This document shows positions 7,321 through 16,720 of a DNA stretch of 64,000 bases, in pieces. The number at the start of each line of letters is the position of its first letter. Position 1 is the first letter of the stretch. The notes beneath the pieces are model-generated. The model made no database searches. It saw only the letters and a list, made by a program, of their open reading frames with translations, and was not told the origin of the DNA. Source of the DNA: Curtobacterium caseinilyticum (GTDB taxonomy: Bacteria > Actinomycetota > Actinomycetes > Actinomycetales > Microbacteriaceae); assembly GCF_030363035.1 (NCBI RefSeq), contig NZ_JAUCMN010000001.1, positions 434,001 to 498,000 on the forward strand, written 5' to 3'. Made by a program: the position numbers and the translations under genes.

Positions 7321-8399
7321 CGCACGCCCTGTTCGAACCGATCACCATCCGCGACCTGACCGTCCGCAACCGACTCTGGGTCTCGCCGATGTGCCAGTAC
7401 TCGGTCGAGCAGCAGGACGGCGTCCCGACGCCGTGGCACCTCGTGCACCTCGGCGGGTTCGCCAAGGGCGGCGCGGGTGCGGTGGTCGTCGAGGCCGCAG
7501 GTGTCGTGCCCGAGGGGCGGATCACGCCGCAGGACGTCGGCATCTGGAACGACGAGCAGCGCGACGCCTTCCGTCCGATCGTCGACTTCCTGCACGCCCA
7601 GGGCGCCGCAGCCGGCATCCAGCTCGCGCACGCCGGCCGCAAGGCGTCGACGTACCGCCCGTGGAACGAGGTCCAGGGCACGGTCCCGGAGGCCGAGGGC
7701 GGCTGGCAGACGGTCGCGCCGTCCGCCGTGGCCTTCGACGGCTACGCGACGCCGCGCGAGCTCGAGACCGAGGACATCCGGGTCGTCGCGCTCGCCTTCG
7801 CCGCCGCCGCACGTCGCGCCGTCGAGGCCGGGTTCGACCTGGTCGAGCTGCACGCCGCGCACGGGTACCTGCTCCACCAGTTCCTCTCGCCGCTGAGCAA
7901 CCACCGCAGCGACTCGTACGGCGGGTCGCTGGAGAACCGCGCCCGCGCCCTGCTCGAGACGATCGACGCCGTCCGTGCCGAGGTCGGCGAGGGCTTCCCC
8001 GTCGTCGTCCGGTTCTCGGCGACCGACTGGGTCGACGGCGGGCTCACGGCCGAGGAGACCGTGCAGGTCGCTCGCTGGGCGGCCGAGCACGGCGCCGACC
8101 TGGCGGACGTGTCGACGGGCGGCAACGTCCCGCGTGCGTCGATCCCGGTCGGTCCGGGCTACCAGGTGCCCTTCGCCGAGACCGTCCGTCGCGAGGCCGG
8201 CATCGGCACGATCGCCGTCGGCATGATCTCGACCGCCTTCCAGGCCGAGCAGATCGTCGCCACCGGCCAGGCCGACGTCGTCATGGTCGGGCGCGAGTTC
8301 CTCCGCGACCCGTCCTTCGCCCTGCGCGCCGCAGCCGAGCTCGGTGTCGCGATCGACTACGAGCCGCAGCAGTACCACCGGGCCCGCGTCACGGCCTAG
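7317..8399 (+). CDS. Old-yellow-enzyme family NADH:flavin oxidoreductase, YqjM-like
   Basis: A 360-residue TIM-barrel FMN ene-reductase. Marks of the YqjM/NamA class: WVSPMCQYS with the redox-tuning Cys, HAGRKAS, the substrate-binding ELHAAHGYLLHQFLSP, NHRSDSYGGSLENR, and phosphate-binding VVMVGREFLRDP. It reduces activated C=C bonds of enals, enones or nitro compounds with NADPH, often in detoxification. GTG 7317 overlaps the HAD stop as GTGA and has AAGGAG 8 nt upstream. A hairpin follows the stop. Confidence 0.92.
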   Translation: MTHALFEPITIRDLTVRNRLWVSPMCQYSVEQQDGVPTPWHLVHLGGFAKGGAGAVVVEAAGVVPEGRITPQDVGIWNDEQRDAFRPIVDFLHAQGAAAGIQLAHAGRKASTYRPWNEVQGTVPEAEGGWQTVAPSAVAFDGYATPRELETEDIRVVALAFAAAARRAVEAGFDLVELHAAHGYLLHQFLSPLSNHRSDSYGGSLENRARALLETIDAVRAEVGEGFPVVVRFSATDWVDGGLTAEETVQVARWAAEHGADLADVSTGGNVPRASIPVGPGYQVPFAETVRREAGIGTIAVGMISTAFQAEQIVATGQADVVMVGREFLRDPSFALRAAAELGVAIDYEPQQYHRARVTA

Positions 8400-8412
8400 C
8401 CCGGCGCGCTCA

Positions 8413-8455
8413 GCGCCTCCCGCCCGGTCGGCCGCCACCACCGGCCGGGAGGCGC
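8413..8455. terminator. GC-rich hairpin terminator
   Basis: Exact 10-base arms GCGCCTCCCG (8413-8422) and CGGGAGGCGC (8446-8455), with an inner CCGG/CCGG pair, 13 bases after the oxidoreductase stop. Same GCCTCCC core as the other terminators in the window. Confidence 0.7.
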
Positions 8456-8501
8456 GGCCCACTCCCTGTACGTCCTCTCGGCTCCGACACGTGCCGACCG
8501 C

Positions 8502-8507
8502 TACGAT
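8502..8507 (+). promoter_or_regulatory. -10 box TACGAT before the upstream ORF
   Basis: TACGAT ends 10 nt before GTG 8518. A start site about 7-8 nt downstream would put that GTG within a few bases of the 5' end of the mRNA. Confidence 0.45.
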
Positions 8508-8517
8508 GACTCTCACT

Positions 8518-8613
8518 GTGGACGATCCTCCGAATTCCTCTTCGCCTTCCCACTCATCCGGCGCTCACTCGGTGAGCAGCCCCACCTCCCGTGTGTCGGG
8601 AGGTGGAGAATGA
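8518..8613 (+). CDS. 31-codon upstream ORF (leader peptide) before the CorB-like gene
   Basis: GTG 8518 opens a 31-residue frame beginning VDDPPNSSS, rich in Ser, Pro and Gly, ending in GGGE. Its stop overlaps the start of the CNNM/CBS gene as ATGA (8610-8613). It has no Shine-Dalgarno but lies just behind a -10 box, so it should be read leaderless. The frame differs from the downstream gene. The acidic-proline start is of the kind known to destabilise E. coli ribosomes at low magnesium (MgtL-type leaders), and the downstream gene belongs to a Mg2+-transport family; a sensing role is inference. Confidence 0.45.
   Translation: MDDPPNSSSPSHSSGAHSVSSPTSRVSGGGE
8582..8606 (+). promoter_or_regulatory. 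Hairpin sequestering the ribosome binding site
   Basis: Exact 10-base arms 8582-8591 and 8597-8606 with a TGTGT loop. The 3' arm CGGGAGGTGG is the Shine-Dalgarno region for ATG 8610. The hairpin lies wholly inside the upstream ORF, so ribosomes translating that ORF would melt it. Confidence 0.6.
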
Positions 8614-9995
8614 GTCCCCTCGACATCGTCATGCTGGTCGGCGGCATCCTGCTGACCCTCGGCACCGGTGTCTTCGTCGCCTCGGAGTTCGCGCTCGTGA
8701 ACCTCGACCGCGCCGACGTCGAGGCCCGTCGCGACCGGGGTGAGACCGGTCTGGCACCCGTCATCGGTGCGTTGAAGGTCACCTCGACCCACCTGTCGAG
8801 TGCGCAGCTCGGCATCACGCTGACGACGCTGCTCACCGGCTACCTGCTCGAGCCTTCGATCGCGACGCTGCTCGAGGCGCCGTTCCTCGCGATGCAGCTC
8901 CCCGAAGCGGTCGTCGAGACCGTCGGCTCGATCGTGGCGCTCGTCATCGCGACCCTGCTGTCGATGATCCTCGGCGAGCTCGTGCCGAAGAACTTCGCGC
9001 TCGCGCTGCCGCTGCAGACCGCCAGGCTCGTCGTACCGCTGCAGATCGCCTTCACGACGGTGTTCAAGCCCGCGGTCGCCGTGCTCAACGGCACGGCGAA
9101 CGCCGTCCTGCGCTCGATGGGCATCGAGCCCCAGGAGGAACTGTCCGGTGCCCGGAGCGCCGAGGAGTTGAGCTCGCTGCTGCGTCGCTCGGCGTCCGAG
9201 GGGTCCCTCGAGCAGGACACCGCGACGCTGCTCCAGCGCACGATCGCGTTCTCCGAGCTCAACGCCAGCGACGTGATGACCCCCCGTCCGCGCCTGTCGA
9301 CGATCCGCGTGTCGGAGTCGGCGGAGGACGTCATCGCCCTCGCCCGCCGCACGGGCTTCAGCCGCTTCCCCGTCATCGAGGAGGACGCGGACGACGTCGT
9401 CGGCATCGTGCACGTCAAGCAGGCCGTCGCGGTCCCGCGCGAGAAGCGCCCCGAGGTCCCGGTCGGCGCGCTCATGACCGAGGCCGAGCGCGTCCCGGAG
9501 ACCATGCCCGGCGACACCCTGCTCGCCGAGGTCCGCAGCCGTGGCTACCAGATGGTCATCGTCGTCGACGAGTACGGCGGCACCGCCGGGGTCGTCACGC
9601 TCGAGGACCTCGTCGAGGAGATCGTCGGCGAGGTGTCCGACGAGCACGACCGCGCCCGGATCGACGTCGTGCGGTCCCGCGGCTGGCTGACGTTCCCCGG
9701 CCTGCTCCGTCCGGACGAGCTCGAGGACCGCGCCGGCGTGAAGGTCCCCGAGGACGGCCCCTACGAGACCGTCGGCGGCTTCATCATGTCGACCCTGGGC
9801 CGCCTGCCCGTCGTCGGTGACGAGGTCGTCCTCGACGACGGCGTCTTCCGCGTCGAGCGCCTGGACGGCCGCCGCGTCGACCGGATCCGCTGGACACCGT
9901 CGCACCCCGATCCGACGCCGACCGGCAGCACCGCCGCCGCGCAGCGTCCGGCGACCGGCATCATCATCCCCGCGACGAAGGAAGGCTCCCGATGA
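8610..9995 (+). CDS. CNNM/CBS membrane protein, CorB/HlyC-like
   Basis: A 461-residue protein with a DUF21 (CNNM) transmembrane domain (about residues 1-200, with [10 protein letters not shown]), a CBS pair (about 220-345, with [12 protein letters not shown] and GFSRFPVI) and a CorC_HlyC domain (about 360-440). Proteins of this build include bacterial CorB, a Mg2+ transporter, and were once misnamed hemolysins. It overlaps a second CNNM protein as ATGA at 9992-9995, so the two probably form a heteromer or act in series. Its ribosome site lies in a hairpin within a leader ORF, so it is probably controlled in translation. Confidence 0.9.
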   Translation: MSPLDIVMLVGGILLTLGTGVFVASEFALVNLDRADVEARRDRGETGLAPVIGALKVTSTHLSSAQLGITLTTLLTGYLLEPSIATLLEAPFLAMQLPEAVVETVGSIVALVIATLLSMILGELVPKNFALALPLQTARLVVPLQIAFTTVFKPAVAVLNGTANAVLRSMGIEPQEELSGARSAEELSSLLRRSASEGSLEQDTATLLQRTIAFSELNASDVMTPRPRLSTIRVSESAEDVIALARRTGFSRFPVIEEDADDVVGIVHVKQAVAVPREKRPEVPVGALMTEAERVPETMPGDTLLAEVRSRGYQMVIVVDEYGGTAGVVTLEDLVEEIVGEVSDEHDRARIDVVRSRGWLTFPGLLRPDELEDRAGVKVPEDGPYETVGGFIMSTLGRLPVVGDEVVLDDGVFRVERLDGRRVDRIRWTPSHPDPTPTGSTAAAQRPATGIIIPATKEGSR

Positions 9996-11086
9996 GCGCC
10001 GCGTCCGTCCACGACGGCATCGTCCTGGCCGCCGGCGAGTCCGCCTCGAGCGGGTCCGACTGGTGGGGCATCTTCTGGCTGGTCGTGCTGCTGCTCGGCA
10101 ACGCCTACTTCGTCGCCGCCGAGTTCGCCGTCATCTCGGCCCGCCGCTCGCAGATCGAGCCCCGCGCCGAGGCCGGGTCGAAGGCAGCGCAGATGACGCT
10201 GTGGGCGATGGAGCACGCCACGCGCATGCTCGCGACCACGCAGCTCGGCATCACGGTCTGCTCGCTCCTCATCCTCAACGTGTCCGAGCCGGCGATCCAC
10301 CACCTGCTCGAGGTCCCGCTCGGGCTGACCGGCTGGAGCGTCGAGGTCATCGGCACCGTCGCGTTCGTCTTCACGCTGCTGCTCGTGTCGTTCCTGCACG
10401 TCGTGTTCGGCGAGATGGTCCCGAAGAACATCTCGTTCTCGATGCCCGACCGCGCTGCACTCGTGCTCGTGCCGACGCTCTGGTACATCGGCCACGGGCT
10501 GCACTGGGTCATCGTCGGTCTCAACGAGGCGGCGAACGGCGTGCTGCGCCTGTTCAAGGTCGAGCCGAAGGACGAGGCCGTCAGCGCGTTCACCGTGGAA
10601 GAGGTGCAGACGATCGTCGAGCAGTCGCGTCGCGAGGGGACCCTCACCGACGACGGCAAGCTCGCGATGGCGTTCGAGTTCACGGAGAAGAAGGTCAAGG
10701 ACGTCGCCGTGCCGATGTCCGACCTCGTCACCCTGCCCGAGGACGCCACACCCGAGGACGTCGAGCGCGCCGTGGCCCAGCGGGGGTTCTCGCGGTACGT
10801 GCTCGTGGGCGAGGACGGCGACCCGACGGGCTACGTCCACGTCAAGGACGTCATCGACCTGCGCCCGGACGAGTTCGACGCGCCGGTCCCGCCGAAGCGC
10901 ATCCGACAGCTCATCTCGCTGTACACGGACATGGACCTCGAGGACGCCCTCGCGACCATGCGGGCCGCCGGGCGTCACGTGGCGCGGGCGTTCGACGCGG
11001 ACGGCCGCACGATCGGCGTGCTGTTCCTCGAGGACATCCTCGAGGAGCTCGTCGGCACCGTCGAGGACGCGACCCGACGGCGGTAG
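9992..11086 (+). CDS. CNNM/CBS membrane protein, short form
   Basis: A 364-residue partner of the upstream gene: DUF21 domain at about residues 20-210 (EFAVISARRSQIE, GEMVPKNISFS) and a CBS pair at about 230-350. It ends there; the CorC_HlyC domain of its neighbour is missing. The ATG is in an ATGA overlap and has GGAAGG 7 nt upstream. Such long/short pairs are common in actinobacteria. Predicted to sit in the cell membrane and take part in Mg2+ or other divalent-cation handling, with CBS domains as a nucleotide/Mg2+ sensor (family knowledge). Confidence 0.88.
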   Translation: MSAASVHDGIVLAAGESASSGSDWWGIFWLVVLLLGNAYFVAAEFAVISARRSQIEPRAEAGSKAAQMTLWAMEHATRMLATTQLGITVCSLLILNVSEPAIHHLLEVPLGLTGWSVEVIGTVAFVFTLLLVSFLHVVFGEMVPKNISFSMPDRAALVLVPTLWYIGHGLHWVIVGLNEAANGVLRLFKVEPKDEAVSAFTVEEVQTIVEQSRREGTLTDDGKLAMAFEFTEKKVKDVAVPMSDLVTLPEDATPEDVERAVAQRGFSRYVLVGEDGDPTGYVHVKDVIDLRPDEFDAPVPPKRIRQLISLYTDMDLEDALATMRAAGRHVARAFDADGRTIGVLFLEDILEELVGTVEDATRRR

Positions 11087-11098
11087 ACCGGACCACGT

Positions 11099-11146
11099 GA
11101 CGGACGGAAGGCGCGGTGCCAGCTGGCACCGCGCCTCCCATCCGTC
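11099..11146. repeat. 48-bp dispersed palindrome, terminator-like
   Basis: Arms of 24 bases meet at CAGCTG; they pair at all but two positions. It starts 13 bases after the stop at 11086 and has the same plan as 26219-26266 and 45364-45411. Confidence 0.75.
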
Positions 11147-11159
11147 CGTCGGTCCAGGC

Positions 11160-11227
11160 CGAGACTCGGCCAGGCGGACACGTTCGAGGCGGCGGAGCCG
11201 CGAACCTGTCCGCAGAGCCGAGTCTCG
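11160..11227. terminator. Long two-part hairpin at the 3' end of guaB1
   Basis: Outer arms CGAGACTCGGC (11160-11170) and its exact complement (11217-11227) enclose a second stem near 11174-11213 pairing at 12 of 13 bases. It lies 28 bases beyond the guaB1 stop and should end that minus-strand transcript. Confidence 0.65.
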
Positions 11228-11255
11228 CGCGCCGGCACCGGCGCCCCGCCAGGCG

Positions 11256-12695
11256 CTACCAGCTCACGGGGAGCGGCTTGCCCTCCTCGTAGCCGGCGGC
11301 CGACTGGATGCCGACGAGCGCCCGCTCCGAGAACTCGGCGAGCGAGGACGCCCCCGCGTAGGTCGCCGAGCTGCGGATGCCGGTGGTGATCATGTCGAGC
11401 AGGTCCTCGACGCTCGGACGCTCCGGGTCGAGGTAGATCGTCGACGACGAGATCCCCTCGGCGAAGAGCGCCTTGCGGGCCCGCTCGTACGGGTCGAGCC
11501 GCTCGAAGCGCTCGCGCACGGCCTTGGCCGACGCCATGCCCCAGCTCTCCTTGTACGCCTTGCCCGCGGCGTCGCGGCGGAGCACCCCCGGCGCCTCGAG
11601 CGTCCCGGCGAACCACGAGCCGATCATCACGGCGGACGCCCCCGCGGCCAGCGCGAGTGCGACGTCACGCGGGTACCGGACGCCGCCGTCGGCCCACACG
11701 TGCGCGCCGAGCGAGCGCGCCGCGGCGGCGGTCTCGAGCACGGCTGAGAACTGCGGGCGACCGACGGCGGTCATCATGCGGGTGGTGCACATCGCGCCGG
11801 GGCCGACCCCGACCTTGATGATCGAGGCACCGGCGTCGACCAGGTGGGCGACGGCGTCCGCGGTGACGACGTTGCCCGCGACGATCGGCAGGCCGAGGCC
11901 CAGCGCCGACACGGTGCGGAGTGCGCGGAGCATGCCCTCCTGGTGGCCGTGCGCGGTGTCGAGCACGAGCACGTCGACCCCGGCTGCGGCGAGGGCCTTC
12001 GCCTTCGCGGCGACGTCGCCGTTGATGCCGACGGCCGCGGCGACGCGCAGTCGACCGTCGCCGTCGACGGCGGGCGTGTAGATGTCCGAGCGGATCGCGC
12101 TCGTCTGGCTGGTGGTGCCGACGACCCGGCCGTGCCGGACGACCGGGGCGAAGTCGACCTCGGCCGCCGAGAGCACGTCGTACACGTGCCGTGGGGTGCC
12201 GGCGTCGTCCGCGTCGATCGCGGTGGACGGTCCGTGCAGCAGGTCACCGAGCGTCGCGTCCGCGCCGGCGGTGCCGAGTCGGCCAGCGGGCACGCAGCCG
12301 AGGTACTCCCCCGACGCATCGCGCACCACGACCCCGCGGCCGGCGACCGGCAGGAGCTGCTCCAGCGCCTCGGACACCGTGGTGTCCGCGCCCATGTCGT
12401 AGGCCGTGTCGAAGTCGACGGGCTGCTCCTTGACCCAGCGGATCGCGGCGTCGAGGTCCTGCAGGTGCATGTCCTGCGGCAGCACGCCGAGGCCTCCCCG
12501 GCGGGCGAGGGTCGCCGCGAGGCGCGGACCCGTCACCGAGTTCATGTTGGCGCTGACGATCGGGATCGTGGCGCCGGTGCCGTCGTTCGTGGCGAGGTCC
12601 ACGTCGAAGCGGCTCGTCACCCCGGACCGGCTCGGCACGAGGAAGACGTCGGAGTAGGTCAGGTCGTGCGTCGGCCGCGTCTCGTAGAACCTCAT
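11256..12695 (-). CDS. guaB1: GuaB1-type IMP dehydrogenase/GMP reductase family protein
   Basis: A 479-residue IMPDH-fold protein with a CBS pair inserted at about residues 95-215. Catalytic marks are the cysteine loop KVGVGPGAMCTTRMMTAVG, the phosphate-binding WADGGVRYPRDVALALAAGAS, and VSANMNSVTGPRLA. The sequence from MRFYETRPTHDLTYSDVFLVPSRSGVTSR matches the actinobacterial GuaB1 group; the mycobacterial member is reported to be a GMP reductase, so conversion of GMP to IMP is the likely reaction rather than IMP oxidation. The ATG at 12695 has a TACAGT box exactly 7 nt upstream and no ribosome site, so the mRNA is probably leaderless. Confidence 0.9.
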   Translation of the reverse strand: MRFYETRPTHDLTYSDVFLVPSRSGVTSRFDVDLATNDGTGATIPIVSANMNSVTGPRLAATLARRGGLGVLPQDMHLQDLDAAIRWVKEQPVDFDTAYDMGADTTVSEALEQLLPVAGRGVVVRDASGEYLGCVPAGRLGTAGADATLGDLLHGPSTAIDADDAGTPRHVYDVLSAAEVDFAPVVRHGRVVGTTSQTSAIRSDIYTPAVDGDGRLRVAAAVGINGDVAAKAKALAAAGVDVLVLDTAHGHQEGMLRALRTVSALGLGLPIVAGNVVTADAVAHLVDAGASIIKVGVGPGAMCTTRMMTAVGRPQFSAVLETAAAARSLGAHVWADGGVRYPRDVALALAAGASAVMIGSWFAGTLEAPGVLRRDAAGKAYKESWGMASAKAVRERFERLDPYERARKALFAEGISSSTIYLDPERPSVEDLLDMITTGIRSSATYAGASSLAEFSERALVGIQSAAGYEEGKPLPVSW

Positions 12696-12702
12696 GGGAG
12701 CA

Positions 12703-12708
12703 ACTGTA
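12703..12708 (-). promoter_or_regulatory. -10 box TACAGT for guaB1
   Basis: Read on the minus strand, TACAGT is 7 nt before ATG 12695; leaderless start predicted. Confidence 0.55.
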
Positions 12709-12870
12709 CGGCGGTCGGGCCCTCGGCACGCCCGCGCTCGTGCGCGCACGAGCGACCCGCTGCACGACACGCGTCGCCGAGCCGCCGGCCGTCCGGTCCC
12801 GACGAGCGTGGCACCGGACGGGAGGCACGGCTCACCTCCGACGGTCACCGAACGGTCGGCGCGGAGCGGC

Positions 12871-12876
12871 TAGGCT
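12871..12876 (+). promoter_or_regulatory. -10 box TAGGCT for kgd
   Basis: TAGGCT is 8 nt before an in-frame GTG at 12885. Either Kgd is read from that leaderless GTG, or a 66-nt leader precedes the GTG at 12951. Confidence 0.5.
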
Positions 12877-12950
12877 GACGGGCAGTGCGGAGCAGGGTTG
12901 CCCCGCACGACACACACGAGCATCTATCGACGGAGAGTGGGCGATCGGCT

Positions 12951-15900
12951 GTGTCGAGCCATCTGACGGGTACGGACGAGACCGCTGGGGAATTCGGGGC
13001 GAACGAGTGGCTCGTCGACGAGCTGTACGAGCAGTTCGTCGCCGACAAGGACTCCGTCGACAAGTCGTGGTGGCCCGTCCTCGAGAGCTACCACCGCACG
13101 CAGGGCGCCGGCAGCGAGAGCGCCGCTGCGGACCAGACGGCGGCCCCGGCTCCGGCTCCGGCTCCGCAGGGGCAGTCGAGCACGCAGCAGCCGGCCACCG
13201 GTGACGCTCCTGCCGAGGCGAAGCCCGGCGCGCCCATCCAGGCGAAGACGACGTCGCGCCAGCCGACCCCGCAGCCGATCCCGGCCGAGGCCAACGACCA
13301 GACCGACGACCACGAGGAGACCCACGAGGACGTGGCGACCCCGCTCCGGGGCATGGCGAAGACCCTCGCGTCGAACATGGACGCATCGCTCACGGTGCCG
13401 ACCGCGACGAGCGTCCGGACGATCCCGGCGAAGCTGATGATCGACAACCGCATCGTCATCAACAACCACCTGCGCCGTGCCCGCGGCGGCAAGATCTCGT
13501 TCACGCACCTGATCGGGTGGGCGATGGTGCAGGCGCTGAAGGACTTCCCGAGCCAGAACGTCTCCTACGAGGAGCGCGACGGCAAGCCGTTCGTCGTCGA
13601 GCCCGCCCACGTCGGCCTCGGCATCGCGATCGACGTCCCGAAGAAGGACGGCACCCGCTCGCTCCTCGTCCCGAGCATCAAGCGCGCCGAGACCTTGACG
13701 TTCGGCCAGTTCCTCTCCGCCTACGAGGACCTGGTCAAGCGCGCTCGCGAGAACAAGCTCACGCCGGCCGACTTCCAGGGCACGACGATCTCGCTGACCA
13801 ACCCGGGCGGCATCGGCACCGTGCACTCGGTGCCGCGCCTGACGAAGGGCCAGGGGTCGATCATCGGCGCCGGTGCGCTCGAGTACCCGGCCCAGTTCCA
13901 GGGCTCGGCGACGAAGACGCTCGTCGAGCTCGGCGTCGGCAAGACCATCACGCTGACGAGTACGTACGACCACCGCGTCATCCAGGGCGCGGGCTCGGGC
14001 GAGTACCTGAAGAAGGTGCACGAGCGCCTGATCGGCGAGCACGGCTTCTACGAGGGCATCTTCTCGGCGCTGCGCATCCCCTACAAGCCGATCCAGTGGG
14101 CGAACGACATCAACGTCGACCTCGCCCACCGGGTCAACAAGACGTCGCGCGTGCAGGAGCTCATCAACAGCTTCCGCGTCCGCGGCCACCTGATGGCGGA
14201 CATCGACCCGCTCGAGTACCGCCAGCGCACGCACCCCGACCTCGAGATCGAGAACCACGGGCTGACGTTCTGGGACCTCGACCGCGAGTTCGTCACCGGC
14301 GGCCTGGCCGGCACCACGAACGCTCCGCTGCGCGACGTGCTCGGCATCCTCCGCGACGCCTACTGCCGGACGGTCGGCATCGAGTACATGCACATCCAGG
14401 ACCCGGAGCAGCGGCGCTGGGTGCAGGAGCGCATCGAGGTGCCGTACTCGAAGCCGTCGAAGGACGAGCAGCTCCGCGTCCTCGGCAAGCTCAACGAGGC
14501 CGAGGCGTTCGAGACCTTCCTGCAGACGAAGTACGTCGGCCAGAAGCGCTTCTCGCTCGAGGGCGGCGAGTCCACCATCGCCTTCCTCGACACGCTGATC
14601 CAGCAGGCGTCCGTCGCGGGCCTCGACGAGGTCGCGATCGGCATGGCCCACCGGGGTCGCCTCAACGTGCTGACGAACATCGCCGGCAAGACCTACGGTC
14701 AGATCTTCCGCGAGTTCGAGGGGTCGTCCCTGCCGGGCTCGGTCTCCGGTCAGGGCTCGGGTGACGTGAAGTACCACGTCGGCACCGAGGGCGTGTTCCG
14801 CGCGTCGGACGGGTCGAGCATCCCGGTGACGATCGCGGCGAACCCGTCGCACCTCGAGGCCGTCGACGGCGTGCTCGAGGGCATCGTGCGCGCCAAGCAG
14901 GACCGCACCCCGCCCGGCACCTTCGGCGTGCTGCCGGTGCTCGTCCACGGCGACGCGGCGATGGCCGGCCAGGGCGTCGTGGTGGAGACGCTGCAGATGT
15001 CGCAGCTCCGCGGCTACCGCACCGGCGGGACCGTGCACCTCGTCATCAACAACCAGGTCGGCTTCACCACGCTGCCCGAGTCCGCGCGCAGCTCGGTGTA
15101 CTCGACCGACGTCGCCAAGACCATCCAGGCGCCGATCTTCCACGTCAACGGTGACGACCCCGAGGCCGTGGCCCGCGTGGCCGAGCTCGCCTTCGCGTAC
15201 CGCGAGGAGTTCCACCGCGACGTCGTGATCGACCTCGTCTGCTACCGCCGTCGCGGCCACAACGAGGGCGACGACCCGTCGATGACGCAGCCGCTCATGT
15301 ACAACCTCATCGAGGCGAAGCGCTCCGTCCGCACCCTGTACACCGAGGCCCTGGTCGGCCGCGGTGACATCACGCAGGAGGAGTACGACGAGGCGCACCG
15401 CGACTTCCAGGACCGCCTGGAGCGTGCGTTCGCGGAGACCCACGAGGCACAGACCGGCACGATGCCGGTCGTCACCGGCGACGACGACGGTGCCGTGGAC
15501 GGGCTCGAGCGTCCCACGGCGCAGCGGGACGACTCCGAGGTCGAGGTGCACGAGACGGCGATCTCGGAGGACCTGGTCCGGGCGATCGGCGACGCGCACA
15601 GCAACCCGCCCGCCGGCTTCTCGATCCACCCGAAGCTGCAGCAGCTGCTCACGAAGCGCACCGAGATGACCCGCTCCGGGGGCATCGACTGGGCGATGGC
15701 GGAACTCATGGCGATCGGCTCGGTGCTGGTCGAGGGCAAGCCCGTCCGGCTCGCCGGCCAGGACGCCCGTCGCGGTACCTTCGTGCAGCGCCAGGCGGTC
15801 TTCCACGACCGGGTGAACGGCCAGGAGTGGCTGCCGCTCGCGAACCTGTCCGAGGACCAGGCGCGCTTCATGATCTACGACTCGCTCCTCAGCGAGTACG

Positions 15901-16703
15901 CGGCGATGGCGTTCGAGTACGGGTACTCGGTCGAACGTCCCGAGTCGCTCGTGCTCTGGGAGGCGCAGTTCGGCGACTTCGCGAACGGTGCGCAGACCGT
16001 CATCGACGAGTTCATCTCGTCCGCCGAGCAGAAGTGGGGGCAGCGTTCCGGACTGGTGCTCCTGCTCCCCCACGGCTACGAGGGCCAGGGACCGGACCAC
16101 TCCTCGGCGCGCATCGAGCGCTACCTGCAGCTCTGCGCCGAGGACAACATGATCGTCGCGCGTCCCTCGACGCCGGCGTCCTGGTTCCACCTGCTCCGTC
16201 GCCAGGCATGGGCACGTCCGCAGAAGCCGCTCGTCGTGTTCACCCCGAAGGCGATGCTCCGTCTGCGCCAGGCGACGAGCCCGGTCGAGGCGTTCACGAG
16301 CGGGACCTTCCACGAGGTGCTCGACGACGACCGCGTCACCGACAAGGGCGCCGTGCGTCGCGTCGTGCTCCACTCCGGCAAGGTGCACCACGACCTGCGC
16401 GCCGAGCTCGACAAGTCCGGTGCGACCGACGTCGCGCTCGTCCGGCTCGAGCAGCTCGCGCCGCTCCCCCTCGACCGGCTGCTCCAGGTGCTCGCGGGCT
16501 ACCCGCAGGCCGAGGTCGTCTGGGCCCAGGAGGAACCGGAGAACCAGGGCGCCTGGCCGTTCGTCTGCATGAACCTGTCGCCGCACCTCGACGGACGCCC
16601 GCTGTCGGTCGCCGCGCGCCCGGCGAGTGCCGCTCCGGCGACCGGATCGTCGAAGCGGTCCGCACAGGAGGCGGCCGACGTCATCCGCAAGGCGCTCGGC
16701 TGA
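12951..16703 (+). CDS. kgd: Multifunctional 2-oxoglutarate decarboxylase/dehydrogenase E1-E2 (Kgd)
   Basis: A 1250-residue fused enzyme of the actinobacterial TCA cycle. In order: E1 N-terminal segment (1-50, NEWLVDELYEQF), Ala/Pro/Glu linker, E2 acyltransferase core (about 120-350, active-site TYDHRVIQGAGSGEY), E1 thiamine-diphosphate domain (from about 410; AMAHRGRLNVL, GDAAMAGQGVV to NNQVGF near 670-695), transketolase-like domain (from about 915; RRGTFVQRQAVFHD) and the C-terminal domain. No lipoyl domain is present, as is normal for this fusion. GTG 12951 is chosen because the conserved start VSSHLTG begins there; a leaderless GTG at 12885 would add 22 residues. A strong hairpin follows. 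Confidence 0.95.
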   Translation: MSSHLTGTDETAGEFGANEWLVDELYEQFVADKDSVDKSWWPVLESYHRTQGAGSESAAADQTAAPAPAPAPQGQSSTQQPATGDAPAEAKPGAPIQAKTTSRQPTPQPIPAEANDQTDDHEETHEDVATPLRGMAKTLASNMDASLTVPTATSVRTIPAKLMIDNRIVINNHLRRARGGKISFTHLIGWAMVQALKDFPSQNVSYEERDGKPFVVEPAHVGLGIAIDVPKKDGTRSLLVPSIKRAETLTFGQFLSAYEDLVKRARENKLTPADFQGTTISLTNPGGIGTVHSVPRLTKGQGSIIGAGALEYPAQFQGSATKTLVELGVGKTITLTSTYDHRVIQGAGSGEYLKKVHERLIGEHGFYEGIFSALRIPYKPIQWANDINVDLAHRVNKTSRVQELINSFRVRGHLMADIDPLEYRQRTHPDLEIENHGLTFWDLDREFVTGGLAGTTNAPLRDVLGILRDAYCRTVGIEYMHIQDPEQRRWVQERIEVPYSKPSKDEQLRVLGKLNEAEAFETFLQTKYVGQKRFSLEGGESTIAFLDTLIQQASVAGLDEVAIGMAHRGRLNVLTNIAGKTYGQIFREFEGSSLPGSVSGQGSGDVKYHVGTEGVFRASDGSSIPVTIAANPSHLEAVDGVLEGIVRAKQDRTPPGTFGVLPVLVHGDAAMAGQGVVVETLQMSQLRGYRTGGTVHLVINNQVGFTTLPESARSSVYSTDVAKTIQAPIFHVNGDDPEAVARVAELAFAYREEFHRDVVIDLVCYRRRGHNEGDDPSMTQPLMYNLIEAKRSVRTLYTEALVGRGDITQEEYDEAHRDFQDRLERAFAETHEAQTGTMPVVTGDDDGAVDGLERPTAQRDDSEVEVHETAISEDLVRAIGDAHSNPPAGFSIHPKLQQLLTKRTEMTRSGGIDWAMAELMAIGSVLVEGKPVRLAGQDARRGTFVQRQAVFHDRVNGQEWLPLANLSEDQARFMIYDSLLSEYAAMAFEYGYSVERPESLVLWEAQFGDFANGAQTVIDEFISSAEQKWGQRSGLVLLLPHGYEGQGPDHSSARIERYLQLCAEDNMIVARPSTPASWFHLLRRQAWARPQKPLVVFTPKAMLRLRQATSPVEAFTSGTFHEVLDDDRVTDKGAVRRVVLHSGKVHHDLRAELDKSGATDVALVRLEQLAPLPLDRLLQVLAGYPQAEVVWAQEEPENQGAWPFVCMNLSPHLDGRPLSVAARPASAAPATGSSKRSAQEAADVIRKALG

Positions 16704-16720
16704 CCGATCGCACCCCCGCA

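Noticed and set aside
8506..8613. ATG 8506 as start of the leader ORF
   Set aside because: It overlaps the -10 box, so it would not be in the transcript; GTG 8518 is used.
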